NCBI RefSeq assembly: GCF_038502225.1
Contig: NC_091369.1
Coordinates: forward strand, 779,001-843,000
DNA length: 64,000 bases
Origin: Cherax quadricarinatus
Taxonomy: Eukaryota; Arthropoda; Malacostraca; Decapoda; Parastacidae
Direction: 5' to 3'
Shown here: in pieces, positions 39,437 through 49,854 of the stretch
How the letters are laid out: every line of letters begins with the position of its first letter
Position numbering within the stretch: position 1 is the first letter of the stretch
Position numbers and translations under genes: made by a program
The notes under the pieces: model-generated
The model's database searches: none
Told to the model about the DNA's origin: nothing
Seen by the model: only the letters and a program-made list of their open reading frames with translations

Positions 39437-39835
39437 TAAATGTCACCTAGCAGTAATTACATATTAACAATGAATAGATATAGCAGCTGTACCCCATCCT
39501 GGGTTAGGTTTGGTTGTAATACTACCTGAGGTAGGGCTGGGTTTGACATTCAGTTATTTTCACCATCAGAGGTCACAGTGATTGGTTAGATCATCACGAT
39601 GTTTCTCACAGTTTGTGTTATAATATATGTGCCCTTGTCCCATGGTTTCAGAAACACCAAGTGAGGGTTTCTAATTTGGTTACTAGCGACGTCTTGTAAT
39701 TCTGCCCTCATCATGGTTACAAACCACCTTGTGTAAAGTTTTTTTTTTTTTTTAGGAATAAACGTGTTTAGAAATTTAAATACAGAAGAAGAGCTGGTTT
39801 GTGGTCGTCCGTTTGAAATACTGAGAGGTTACAAG
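39434..39835. other. No recognised feature
   Basis: AT-rich spacer with a 15-base poly-T near 39,740. No coding frame or dispersed family recognised. Confidence 0.45.
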
Positions 39836-40530
39836 GATGTGATGTGTAGTTACCAGTGTTGTGTAGTTACCAGTGTTGTGTAGTTGCTGCAGTGTTTAGT
39901 TACCAGTGTTCTGTAGTTACTTGTGAAGTTGCTAGTGTTGTGTAGTTGCCAGTGTTGTGTAGTTACCAGTGTTGTGTAGTTACCAGTGTTGCGTAGTTAC
40001 CAGTGTTGTGTAGTTACCAGTGTTGTGTAGTTGCTGCAGTGTTTAGTTACCAGTGTTCTGTAGTTACTTGTGGAGTTGCTAGTGTTGTGTAGTTGCCAGT
40101 GTTGTGTAGTTACCAGTGTTGTGTAGTTACCAGTGTTGTGTAGTTACCAGTGTTGTGGAATTGCCAGTGTTGAGTTGCCAGTGCTGTTTAGTTGTCAGTG
40201 TTGTGGAGTGGCCATTGTTGTGCAGTTGCCAGTTTTGTGTAGTTATCAGTGTTGTGGAGTTGCCAGTGTTGTGTAACTGCCAGTTTTGTGCAATTACCAG
40301 TATTGTAGAGTTGCCAATGTTGTGTAGTTACCAGTGTTGTGAAGTTACAGTGTTGTGTAGTTGCCAGTGTTGTGTACTTACCAGTGTTGTAATTTATCAA
40401 TGTTGTGTAGTTGCCAGTGTTGTGGAATTACCAGTATTGTGGAGTTGCCAGTGTTGTGGAGTGGCCAGTGTTGTGAAATTACCAATGTTGTGAAGTTACT
40501 AATGTGTAGTTAGCAGTGTTGTATCTGGCT
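39836..40530. repeat. 17-bp minisatellite (GTGTAGTTACCAGTGTT)
   Basis: About 38 units around 17 bp, increasingly diverged to the right (GTGGAGTTGCCAGTGTT, GTGAAATTACCAATGTT). A larger block (GTGTAGTTGCTGCAGTGTTT to CTTGTGAAGTTGCTAG) repeats at 39,876 and 40,026. Confidence 0.93.
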
Positions 40531-40824
40531 GAGTGGCTTAAGTACTGCGTACTGTGATACAGAGTGTGCAGTTACGAATCCTTCTGTGGACCGAGAGATA
40601 ATGTTGCTATATAGAAATGTATATTTAACCTCCGAGGAGTGTATAAGGAATATATATTCATTATAATCTATGTGATACAATAGGGTATATATATTACTAA
40701 GGGAAATAAGCTACCAAACACGTTAAGCAAATTACCTAAATTTGCTTACAATAGATGCAAATCAACTGCAGATATAAATCCAGGTGTACTCTTGTTAAGA
40801 CTTTAGTGGCCTAGTTCCTAGACC

Positions 40825-41020
40825 TTTTGTGTGTCCATATACTGACAAGTAAGATACATGTGCAACAGTTAGGTATCTCTATTCCGAATACAGAGGAGAC
40901 AGCAGAAGCAGTAGACTATGTAATCAGTCCATCACCTTCGATAACGTAGTTTTGAGGTGGTCAGTCCCTCAGCCTGGAGAAAAATTCTGCTCCATAGGTT
41001 GGAATATTTATCCACACTTA
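40825..41020 (-). mobile_element. Penelope-like terminal repeat (family A), reverse, partial
   Basis: Reverse-strand blocks: AATATTCCAACC, CAGGCTGAGGGACTGACCAC, GATGGACTGATTACATAGTC and CTAACTGTTGCACATGTATC. The hairpin segment between them is deleted (CTCCTCTGTATTCGG instead), leaving only the flanks. Confidence 0.6.
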
Positions 41021-41254
41021 TGTTTGGCAACGAAGTAGCTTAACATAACCAGGAAACGTTAAAGTCTACACAATTACGATTGTGGTGAGAGACTTAGTCG
41101 TAGTGGCGAACATTATCCCCAGACATGTTCGTCTGTCACCTGGTATAATAGTTAATTATAGATGTTTCAGGGTTATGAACTTCCCACCATCACCTCGAAT
41201 GATGTTTTGAAGCTACCGTAGCTACTGAGCCCGTAATGAAATATTTGAGGATAA

Positions 41255-41500
41255 CATCATGGCCCTACTGAAGTCTCCCACCTCAGGCTGACATCTTTCA
41301 TTGTCTAATGTATCTAACACAATCGGTGTATGCGTAGATATACGTGCCAAGGACGCCTAACTAGCTTTTGTTTATATCACGTAAATTATAAGAATAGCGT
41401 AATCGCGCATTACAGGTGTTCCCCTACTGTAAGTTGTGTACCCATAGTGTAACTGTTGTATATAATATGGTAGCAAAGAATCGTTTTCTTTACAAAAAAA
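41255..41500 (+). mobile_element. Dispersed repeat DR-C, copy 2
   Basis: CTACTGAAGTCTCCCACCTC, AGGCTGACATCTTTC and CCCATAGTGTAACTGTTGT, ATATAATATGGTAGCA match 29,630-29,830 in order. No coding capacity. Confidence 0.5.
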
Positions 41501-41629
41501 AAATCCTGATAATTTTCTTTTGGTATCCTGGATGTGTTGTTTAGTGTACTGTGGTGGTTGCATCATATTCTGCCACTGGTACATGCATGTTGCAGAAGCT
41601 ATTGCACTGACTTAACAAGAAACATGTAG

Positions 41630-41690
41630 ATGCTAGCGGGCCTGTTGGCCCGCTAGCAGCAACAACCTGGCTGACTAGGCAATCAAGACG
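41630..41690 (+). mobile_element. LINE tail scrap containing a perfect palindrome
   Basis: GCTAGCGGGCC-TGTT-GGCCCGCTAGC (41,632-41,657) is a perfect 11-bp inverted repeat. CAGCAACAACCTGGCTGAC follows, as in family C tails. Confidence 0.6.
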
Positions 41691-41830
41691 GCAGCTTGGC
41701 GGAGAGAAATGGTATTAAATACCCACACGATGAAAAAGGAGACAAATGCAGAATAATGCAATCCTTTATTGAAAATGTTTCGCTCACACAGGAAGTTTTG
41801 TCAGGTAGCAGACAGCTGGTTGTGTGTCTG
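41691..41830 (-). mobile_element. Penelope-like terminal region, reverse
   Basis: The reverse strand reads CTTCCTGTGTGAGCGAAACA, then ATAAAGGATTGCATTATTCT, GCATTTGTCTCC and GGTATTTAATACCATTTC. This is the end structure of the nested element at 24,890-24,950 (GGCGAAACG, AATAAAGGATCACATTATAC, GCATATGTG), so it belongs to the same or a sister subfamily. Confidence 0.62.
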
Positions 41831-42061
41831 TTTTTTTTTTCTTCCCAAGATATCTTTGCCTTAGTTTGGAGTGCAAGAGTAGGTGATTTCTGGAAGTCAA
41901 AGAGGTAAGATCTAAGCAAACTCTAGTACCGCATAGGAGCAAATACTACAGGTGTGAGTAGCACCTGTGGAACTACTGCAGTAATATTTTTTGAGTGGCA
42001 ATCGTTAGGTGTGGGAAGACTAGCATGTGCCAGCAGCACTACTCTGATGAGTCTTCATTCT

Positions 42062-42466
42062 TGGTAAGATACACAGGCAACAGTTAGACATTTTTATTAT
42101 TCCGGAACGTTTCGCCTTCACAGTAGGCTTCTTCAGTCGAATACAGAAAGTAGGCAGGAGCAGAAGAGATGTGAAGACGATGTAAGCAGTCCGTCACCCT
42201 TGAAGGCGTAGATATGAGGTTGTCTGTCCCTCAGCCTGAAGAAGAGTTTTAGTCCATAGTCTGAAATAATGTTCAAGGGTGATGGATTGATTATATCGTC
42301 TTCACATCTCTAATGCTCCTGCCTCCTACTTTCTGTACTCGACTGAAGAAGCCTACTGTGTAGGCGAAACGTTTCGGAATAATAAAGATGCCTAACTGTT
42401 ACATGTGTATCTTACCAACCTGTCGGTATTGTATACCATTTTGATATTCACTCTTCATTCTTACCC
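42062..42466. mobile_element. Head-to-head pair of Penelope-like terminal repeats
   Basis: A reverse copy (42,064-42,202) and a forward copy (42,271-42,418) of family A face each other across about 70 bp. Both contain the CTGAAGAAGCC hairpin followed by GCGAAACG and a TAATAAAGATGCC or TAATAAAAATG end. The forward unit continues to TGTCGGTATTGTATACCATT. Inverted terminal repeats are one of the known end configurations of Penelope-like elements. Confidence 0.72.
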
Positions 42467-42469
42467 AGA

Positions 42470-42795
42470 GGTTGTTCATTGGTGTGTAAATAACACCACA
42501 CAGTAGTCTTCTTCAGTCAAATGCAAAGGCAGCAGGTGTAGTAGGGAAGCAAAGATGACGTAATCAGTATTTGAGGTGATCAGTCCCTCAACTTGGAGAA
42601 GAGTTCAGACCAAACTGAATTCCTCTCCATCCTGAGGGACTGACCAGCTCAAATACTATTTCTCCAAGGTTGATGGACTGATTACATTATCTTCGCTACT
42701 ACTCCTGCTTCTGTATTTGACTGAAGAAGACTACTGTGTGGGCAAAACGTGTCTTACTCATTAACTTGTCGGTATTTTATACCATTTTCGAAAGA
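42470..42795. mobile_element. Second head-to-head Penelope terminal pair
   Basis: Reverse copy at 42,490-42,600 (CACACAGTAGTCTTCTTCAG) and forward copy at 42,628-42,790 (CTGAAGAAGACTACTGTGTG, GGCAAAACGTG, TTGTCGGTATTTTATACC). GCAAAACG replaces GCGAAACG in the forward copy, breaking the conserved GAAA. Confidence 0.7.
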
Positions 42796-42889
42796 GTACA
42801 GGTTATGACATTCTTTTGTGAAGCCGTTTCGTCCACCAGGTACTTATAAAGTTCTTGGTAGACTAACCGTCGTTATACTCTATTACTGT

Positions 42890-42965
42890 GTGATTTTATA
42901 AGTGCTCGAAATCGGACCGAAACGTCGTCGTTAGCTTCTCATATGTGCGGGTTATTTGTGTAGAG
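42890..42965 (+). mobile_element. Penelope-type terminal hairpin, family B
   Basis: GTGCTCGAAATCGGACCGAAACG, given here in parts as GTGCTCGAAATC and GGACCGAAACG, followed by TCGTCGTTAGCTTCTC and GTGCGGGTTATTTGTGT. Same as 2915-3035 in opposite orientation, but the 5' side of the stem is mutated and no longer pairs. Confidence 0.45.
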
Positions 42966-43714
<749 letters not shown>

Positions 43715-43840
43715 TTTATCTAATTATGTTTGTAGGTTTTAATTCGTGGTTGCTGGCCCGCCTCTTAACTGCTCTCAACAGGCCTTGCTGATTCCTGGCC
43801 ACCAGAATTCAATCATATTTACAACTGAAGGTGCGTCGAG
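43715..43840. repeat. Dispersed repeat R1, copy 3 (diverged)
   Basis: TTGCTGGCCCGCCTCTTAAC, CAGGCCTTGCTGATTCCTGG and CAATCATATTTACAACTG line up with 31,930-32,020. Confidence 0.45.
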
Positions 43841-43964
43841 TGTGTGCTGACACTTCTCTCCCTTCTGAATAAATTAACGCGTTAAAATATACGGTAATAG
43901 TAGTCAGAGATGTCCATTCACAATTACCTGAGTTGAGCGTTGCTGGGAACTCCACGAAATCCTA

Positions 43965-44400
43965 AACATATACTCGCTGAGTGGAGGAGAAAGATACATG
44001 GTAATATATACGTGGAAGGTACTTTGAGTGCCTGGTCCCATAACAACATTCTGAGTTTTGAGATGTGGGAGAAAATGTAAATTAACTCAGTAAAAAGCAG
44101 GGGCACCGTGGGCATAATAAGAAAACATTGTACGAACATCCATTTCCTGGGACCACCGATGTTGATACATCTTATAGAAGATATCAGAAACACTGCTGGA
44201 ACAAGTGTAAGAGCCGTGAAGAGGAAACTCGACAAGTACCTCTGCCAAGTACCAGATCAACCAGACTGCGATGGATATGTGGGCCAACGAGCCTTCACCA
44301 GCGACACCCTTGCTGACCAGGCAAACACCAGACGAGCCTGGCCCATGGCCGGGCTCCGGGAATAGAAAAACTCGGAACTCATCAGATGTATATCAAAAGG
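43965..44400 (+). pseudogene. LINE C-terminal end and tail (family C)
   Basis: GERYMVIYTWKVL near 43,990 matches RRERYIIIYTWKILEG of family B. After frame breaks, AVKRKLDKYLCQVPDQPDCD and GYVGQRAFTSDTLADQANTR lead to the tail GCCCATGGCCGGGCTCCGGG, GAATAGAAAAACTCGGAACT. This is the best copy of the family C end in the window. Confidence 0.75.
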
Positions 44401-44439
44401 TTATTATCGAAGCTTATTCCGTGAGTAACATTGAATATG

Positions 44440-44520
44440 GGTTAGGTTTGGGTTTCATAAGGACCTTTCTTGCAGTAGGCCTGCTGCAGTGCTATTCCAT
44501 TCTTATCTTATGTTCTTCAC
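44440..44520 (+). mobile_element. LINE 3' untranslated end (CR1/Rex1-like)
   Basis: TTGCAGTAGGCCTGCTGCAG, TGCTATTCCATTCTTATCTT and ATGTTCTTCA match the terminal part of the LINE at 16,165-16,232. Confidence 0.55.
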
Positions 44521-44839
44521 GGTAAAAGTAAGTGCACAGACGTATATGGATATCACAACCTGGCTGATCACTTGTTAAATGTGATTTACCTGTTATCTGT
44601 TTGGGTAGTTTTTCAACGCGGCTCCTGACAAGCCCCTTCCCTCTCGTAGGAACAAGTCCCTCACCGCTTCCCTTCACTGGCCGTGAGAGAGGTCAACCCC
44701 CATTTTTACCTCTCATGGTCGTGGTAGAGGTCGACCTCTTCTTTTCCCTCCCATGGCTATGGGAAGGGGGCTCCCTCCCACCATTTAGGCGTCTCCCCGT
44801 GACTTTCCCTGGCAGCAAAACACCAGCAACATAATGGCT
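44521..44839. other. No recognised feature
   Basis: Contains a loosely repeated GTC-GACCTC/CTCCCATGG motif (about 44,640-44,790) but no clear array, family or coding frame. Confidence 0.4.
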
Positions 44840-45060
44840 GAATATTAAAATGGTATACAATACCGACAGGTTGATAAGACACATGTGGAACAGTTAGTTG
44901 CACACATGGCTTAGTTTTGAGGTGGCTGAGGGACTGACCACCTCAAAACTACGTTTTCAATGGTGATGGACTGATTACATCGTCTTCACATCTCTTCTGC
45001 TTCTGCTAACTCTTCTGTACTCGATTGAAGAAGCCTACTGTGTAGGCATCATGACTCATA
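44840..45060 (+). mobile_element. Penelope-like terminal repeat (family A), folded-back
   Basis: Starts with the reverse tail (AATGGTATACAATACCGACA, GGTTGATAAGACACATG) and turns at a perfect 14-bp inverted repeat (44,912-44,925 and 44,938-44,951, TAGTTTTGAGGTGG and complement). It then continues forward to GATTGAAGAAGCCTAC-TGT-GTAGGC. It is cut just before GAAACG, so the hairpin core is incomplete. Confidence 0.68.
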
Positions 45061-45214
45061 GTGCCTTAGAACCGTCTGGTCTTCACCATAAAGGAGGTGA
45101 GGGTGAAGTGGGCGTCCCAGTGACTGCATAGTGATAACCAGGGTAGACAGTGGCACCCAGGGGTAGACACTGTCACCCAGGGTAGACAGTGACACAGGGA
45201 TATTATTTCCATTT

Positions 45215-45275
45215 TACAAGCCTGCCCCAAGGCCGGGCTCAGGGAGTAGAAAAACTCGCGGAGATCATCAAAATT
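45215..45275 (+). mobile_element. LINE 3' tail fragment (family C)
   Basis: AAGCCTGCCCCAAGGCCGGG, CTCAGGGAGTAGAAAAACTC and GAGATCATCAAA: terminal 60 bp only. Confidence 0.55.
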
Positions 45276-45426
45276 AACGGTATTTCAGTAGGATTATAGC
45301 TTACATAATGTCAGAAATTAATTGCTTTCTGTAAAGTGTTTTATACATGTCAGTTTGTTCACTGTATTCTACAAAAATAAACTTGTAATTGTCAACTCAG
45401 ATATATGTTGTTCAAGTTATGAATAA

Positions 45427-45427
<1 letters not shown>

Positions 45428-45457
<30 letters not shown>

Positions 45458-45470
45458 GTAGTAGTAGTGG
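45428..45470. repeat. (ATT)n-(AGT)n microsatellite, left side of LINE
   Basis: About 30 bp of ATT then four AGT units and GG, directly abutting the LINE. AGT and AAT units resume on the other side at 46,312. Confidence 0.9.
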
Positions 45471-46311
45471 TAACTACTCCGTTATGGAAAACTGGAGGAG
45501 ATAATAACTAGAACAGAGTATACTACTGACTCCGGCCATACAATAGAGCGGAAAAATAATGTAAGGGACCTGGGAGTAGTAATGTCTGAGGATCTCACTT
45601 TCAAGGATCACAACAGTGCCACGATCGCACGTGCAAAGAAAATGATAGGATGGATAATGAGAACTTTCAAAACGAGAGATGCCAAGCCCATGATGATCCT
45701 TTTCAAGTCACTTGTTCTCTCTAGGCTGGAATACTGCTGTACATTAACATCTCCATTCAAAGCAGGTGAAATCGCAGATCTAGAGAGTGTACAGAGATCC
45801 TTTACTGCACGTATAAGTTCTGTCAAGCACCTTAACTACTGGGAACGCTTGGAAGCACTTGACTTGTACTCGTTGGAACGCAGGAGGGAGAGATATATCA
45901 TAATCTACACATGGAAAATCTTGGAAGGAATGGTCCCAAATTTGCACACAGAAATCACTCCCTACGAAAGTAAAAGACTGGGCAGGCGATGCAAAATGCC
46001 CCCAATAAAAAGTAGGGGCGCCATTGGTACACTAAGGGAAAACACCATAAGTGTCCGGGGCCCAAAACTGTTCAACAGCCTCCCATCAAGCATTAGGGGA
46101 ATTGCCAATAAACCCCTGGCTGCCTTCAAGAGAGAGCTGGACAGATACCTAAAGTCAGTGCCGGATCAGCCGGGCTGTGGCTCGTACGTTGGACTGCGTG
46201 CGGCCAGCAGTAACAGCCTAGTTGATCAGGCCCTGATCCATCGGGAGGCCTGGTCATGGACCGGGCCGCGGGGGCGTTGATCCCCGGAATAACCTCCAGG
46301 TAACCTCCAGG
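45471..46311 (+). mobile_element. Young 5'-truncated LINE copy (family B) in a microsatellite
   Basis: Begins inside the reverse transcriptase gene and ends with GGCGTTGATCCCCGGAATAA, CCTCCAGGTAACCTCCAGGT. By eye it is nearly identical to 25,366-26,182 apart from scattered substitutions and the 5-bp deletion present only in that other copy. The flanking AGT units on both sides may hide a target duplication. Confidence 0.87.
45474..46280 (+). CDS. LINE (family B) reverse transcriptase C-terminal frame, intact
   Basis: One uninterrupted frame of about 268 codons entering at the truncation point. It holds LLRYGKLEEIITRTEY, NNVRDLGVVMSEDLTFKDHN, AKKMIGWIMRTFKTRDAKP, SRLEYCCTLTSPFKAGEIAD, ERRRERYIIIYTWKILEGMV, FNSLPSSIRGIANKPLAAFK, then SVPDQPGCGSYVGLRAASSN near the end. 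This is the thumb and C-terminal region, without the catalytic palm, so the copy has no enzyme activity. Its intact frame shows what the frameshifted copy at 25,528 lost and indicates recent insertion. No real start codon is expected. Confidence 0.82.
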   Translation, partial: LLRYGKLEEIITRTEYTTDSGHTIERKNNVRDLGVVMSEDLTFKDHNSATIARAKKMIGWIMRTFKTRDAKPMMILFKSLVLSRLEYCCTLTSPFKAGEIADLESVQRSFTARISSVKHLNYWERLEALDLYSLERRRERYIIIYTWKILEGMVPNLHTEITPYESKRLGRRCKMPPIKSRGAIGTLRENTISVRGPKLFNSLPSSIRGIANKPLAAFKRELDRYLKSVPDQPGCGSYVGLRAASSNSLVDQALIHREAWSWTGPRGR

Positions 46312-46345
46312 TGGTAGTAGTAGTAGTAGTAATAATAATAGTAGT
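46312..46345. repeat. (AGT)n-(AAT)n microsatellite, right side of LINE
   Basis: About seven AGT units, then AAT units and AGTAG, mirroring the left flank. A perfect 11-bp inverted repeat follows at 46,364-46,389 (AACTCATGTTA-AAAG-TAACATGAGTT). Confidence 0.85.
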
Positions 46346-46529
46346 TAAAAGTAGGTTAAAAGTAACTCATGTTAAAAGTAACATGAGTTTGAATGGTTCG
46401 GTATGAGGTGATCTTGCTTGACGTGTGGATATTGTGTTGTTGTTCTGCTTGGTTGTGGTGAGTCGTGGTCAGTACCAGAGATACAGAGCTGTTTTATCAC
46501 ACAACACGGGAAGTGGTGACTGCTGGTTT

Positions 46530-46794
46530 CCTTGTGTCTTACCTCCCTCCCTCCCTCCCTCCCTTCCTCCTTGTCTGTCTTCCCCCTCCCTCCTCCTTGT
46601 CTGTCTTCCCATTCCCTTCTTCCATTTCATTCCTCTCTTTTCTCTCCTGGCATTTTTCTGCCTTTCTCCACCCACTCTTCCTCTCCTTTCCTCTACCCCT
46701 CTCTTTTCCATCACCCCCGTTCTCTCCCTTTCTTCTTTCACTCCTGTTCTCTCCCTCACTTTTCTGTTATCCCTGTTCTCCCCCTCTCCCTTTT

Positions 46795-46882
<88 letters not shown>
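46530..46882. repeat. Pyrimidine-rich region ending in (CT)n
   Basis: CCTCCCTCCCT and TTCCTCCTTGTCTGTCTTCC-type degenerate repeats, followed by about 85 bp of pure CT from 46,798. Open frames on both strands come from low complexity. Confidence 0.93.
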
Positions 46883-46886
<4 letters not shown>

Positions 46887-47119
46887 GTAGACATGATCAT
46901 TTTCTGGTCGCCAGAGGATGCATAGAAGTCTCCAGGGGAAATATATATTCCTTGGGACTCGCGTAAGTTGCATCAGGAATACCAGATGTTGGCTGGTATC
47001 ATGGAGAACACGTCAACATTAGAATAGAGAGAGAACACTAATACCTGCAGAACACGTCAACAATATTAGAATAAGTGAACACAAAACTCCCGTTGACCTG
47101 TGCAAGGCAGATTCTTTTT

Positions 47120-47185
47120 AGCGCCGTGGTAGTGTGTTCAGCTCACAGTCGAAAACACCTGGGGTCGAACCGTGGAAGAGACCAC
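47120..47185 (+). mobile_element. tRNA-derived SINE head relic
   Basis: TAGCGCCGTGGTAGTGTGTT and CACCTGGGGTCGAACCGTGG resemble A-box and B-box regions at tRNA-like spacing. The 3' acceptor side does not pair with the start, so it is not a tRNA gene. Confidence 0.4.
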
Positions 47186-47224
47186 TTACAACTGAAAGCA
47201 CAAGGGGTCCGACCCTGAGTTAGT

Positions 47225-47412
47225 GAAGAGCACCGCTTCACCAACTCCAAGGCTGAGAGACTCATTACCTCATCTTTTGTATATAGTTCTACTGCCTTCC
47301 ACTTATGTCCTTGAATTTGTATTGATAAAACCACTGAAGGCGAAACGTCTACAATAAAGATACCCAAATGTTGCACGTTTCTAATTCTTTATCTTGTCGG
47401 TATTGTGTACCA
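47225..47412 (+). mobile_element. Penelope-like terminal repeat (family A), stem II lost
   Basis: CAAGGCTGAGAGACTCATTA, then ACCACTGAAGGCGAAACGTC, TACAATAAAGATACCCAAAT and CTTGTCGGTATTGTGTACC. The hairpin between CTGAAG and GCGAAACG is deleted, so any ribozyme fold is destroyed. Confidence 0.62.
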
Positions 47413-47639
47413 TACATGTACAAGCACAGTGTTGGCGCTGGTTTAATCGGATGGTGTTGGTTGTGGAGAGGGCCACTACACTCGCTACTTTTGTGATGTA
47501 AAGTGTTTTAGGAATTGCTTGGTGGAGTTGCCTGGCGGCTTCTCCAGTGAACATTTGCTCTCCTCGCTTTTTTTCTAAGTGACAGCCCCTGTGAGCACCT
47601 GACTCTAACACGGTAAGGCAATGATCGCTGCTGCCGTGG
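47413..47639. other. No recognised feature
   Basis: Short spacer between a Penelope-type end and the 23-bp array. Confidence 0.45.
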
Positions 47640-48852
47640 CCTGCCTTGACAGTGTTGTGACCTACCTTGGCACAGTGTTGTGACCTACCTTGGCACAGTG
47701 TCGTGGTCTACCTTGGCACAGTGTTGTGACCTACCTTGGCACAGTGTCGTGGTCTACCTTGGCACAGTGTTGTGACCTACCTTGGCACAGTGTTGTGACC
47801 TACCTTGGCACAGTGTTGTGACCTACCTTGGCACAGTGTCGTGGTCTACCTTGGCACAGTGTTGTGACCTACCTTTTCACAGTGTTGTGACCTACCTTGA
47901 CAGTGTCGTGGTCTACCTTGGCACAGTATTGTGACCTACCTTGGCACAGTGTTGTGACCTACCTTGACGCAGTGTCGTGGCCTGCCTTGACACAGTGTCG
48001 TGGCCTACCTTGACACAGTGTCCTGGCCTACCTTGACACAGTGTCGTGGTCTACCTTGGCACAGTGTCATGGCCTACCTTGACACCGTGTCGTGGTCTAC
48101 TTTGGCACAGTGTCATGGCCTACCTTGACACAGTGTCGTGGCCTACCTTGACACAGCGTCGTGGCCTACCTTGACACAGTGTCGTGGCCTACCTTGACAC
48201 AGTGTCGTGACCTACCTTGACACAGTGTCGTGGCCTACCTTGACACAGTGTCGTGGCCTACCTTGACACAGTGTCGTGGCCTACCTTGACACAGTGTCGT
48301 GGCCTACCTTGATACAGTGTCGTGGTCTACCTTGACACAGTGTCGTGGCCTACCTTGACACAGTGTCGTGGCCTACCTTGACACAGTGTCGTGGCCTACC
48401 TCGACACAGTGTCGTGGCCTACCTTGACAGTGTCATGGCCTACCTTGACACAGTGTCGTGGCCTACCTTGACACAGTGTCGTGGCCTACCTTGACAGTGT
48501 CATGGCCTACCTTGACACAGTGTCGTGGCCTACCTCGACACAGTGTCGTGGCCTACCTTGACAGTGTCATGGCCTACCTTGACACAGTGTCGTGGCCTAC
48601 CTCGACACAGTGTCGTGGCCTACCTTGACAGTGTCGTGGCCTACCTTGACACAGTGTCGTGGCCTACCTTGACAGTGTCATGGCCTACCTTGACACAGTG
48701 TCGTGGCCTACCTTGACACTGTCGTGGCCTACCTTGACAGTGTCATGGCCTACCTTGACACAGTGTCGTGGCCTACCTCGACACAGTGTCGTGGCCTACC
48801 TTGACAGTGTCGTGGCCTACCTTGACACAGTGTCGTGGCCTACCTTTGCACA
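47640..48852. repeat. 23-bp minisatellite
   Basis: About 53 units of 23 bp (GTGTCGTGGCCTACCTTGAC, ACA), with shorter 19-20-bp units lacking ACA. The left third is mainly GTTGTGACCTACCTTGGCAC, the right GTCGTGGCCTACCTTGACAC. A composite block (CTCGACACAGTGTCGTGG, then TTGACAGTGTCATGG) recurs near 48,533, 48,602 and 48,778. Confidence 0.95.
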
Positions 48853-48944
48853 ATGGTTCATCAACAATGTCATTTGTATTTATTTTTTGTCATAGATTAA
48901 CAAGAAGTGAGTCACACTGTGTGGTAAGAGTGAATTTGTTAGGA

Positions 48945-49185
48945 TAAAGATGAGTTAAGGAACTCATCAAACTCACTCTGTTTTCCCAGCCCTCTCAGCA
49001 CTAACATCTTATATTGAGTGGCTAGGCCTGGGGACAGTTGGTCCCAAAGATGAGGGGGTACTTGTACCTCCTCCCATGGGAGACTTAGGTCTCGAGACAC
49101 TCCCCAGATAGGGAGCCAAGCCGGGTCACCACTACTTGTAAAAGACCCGGGCCGGGAGAATACCGGCGAATAAAAAAAAAATCTT
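48945..49185 (+). mobile_element. Non-autonomous retroelement-like sequence with A-rich end
   Basis: GATGAGGGGGTACTTGTACC, TCCTCCCATGGGAGACTTAG, GGGAGCCAAGCCGGGTCACC and GGGCCGGGAGAATACCGGCG, ending in AATAAAAAAAAA. It is flanked by ACATCTTATATTGA and AATCTTATATTGAA, i.e. a candidate target duplication ATCTTATATTGA (49,006-49,017 and 49,180-49,191). Class uncertain; A-tail and flanking repeat favour a SINE-like retroelement. Confidence 0.55.
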
Positions 49186-49339
49186 ATATTGAATAACATA
49201 AGCTGTGTGCCGCTGCTGCCATGTTCAGTGTGTGACAAGATAAATGGCCGCCAGTTGTAAGGGCTATGTCGAGTTATTGTTCTATAAATATTCAGAGAGT
49301 CAACCATTAAATTGTCTTAAAAGAGACTTTTAGATTACA

Positions 49340-49342
49340 GCA

Positions 49343-49427
<85 letters not shown>

Positions 49428-49443
49428 CATGTATATATATAAA
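49340..49443. repeat. (TA)n microsatellite
   Basis: About 84 bp of TA followed by CATACATGTATATATATA, directly abutting a MITE-like element. Confidence 0.97.
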
Positions 49444-49825
49444 GTCGTGCCGAAGAGGTAAAACTTGCTATTTTCGCATTTAAATAGCAACGCTCTTCTT
49501 GTCGAATAAGGCAAGCGAAAAATTGTGTATGCAGTAATTTCGAAAAATCATTCTGAACCTAACGAAAAAATATATTTCATTGTGTTTGTTTATTATTAAA
49601 TTATTGTAAACTTATCTAAAATATATTTAGTTGGATTAGGATAAATTAGAGTTTGCTTGTTATAATAAGGATAGGTAAGTTTTCTAAGGTTCTTTTGGTA
49701 CAAAATTATTAATTTTTACATTAACATAAATGACAAAATATATCTTTAAATGTGTAAGAGAAATATAGAAAGGACTTAATTTTAAATGAGTTCTTGCTAA
49801 TTCACCAATTTTACCTATTCGGTTT
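49444..49825. mobile_element. MITE-like element with inverted ends
   Basis: Left end GTCGTGCCGAAGAGGTAAAAC; its core CCGAAGAGGTAAAA (49,450-49,463) is matched in inverted form by TTTTACCTATTCGG (49,809-49,822) with one mismatch. The interior (about 345 bp) is AT-rich and non-coding. It sits against a long (TA)n tract, consistent with a TA-rich target. The outermost right end (complement of GTCGTG) is lost or mutated. Confidence 0.65.
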
Positions 49826-49854
49826 TAACCAAGGATAGTTAATAACATCATTGA

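Noticed and set aside
40116..40493. Cys/Val-rich 125-codon frame
   Set aside because: Lies within the 17-bp minisatellite and consists of its translation.
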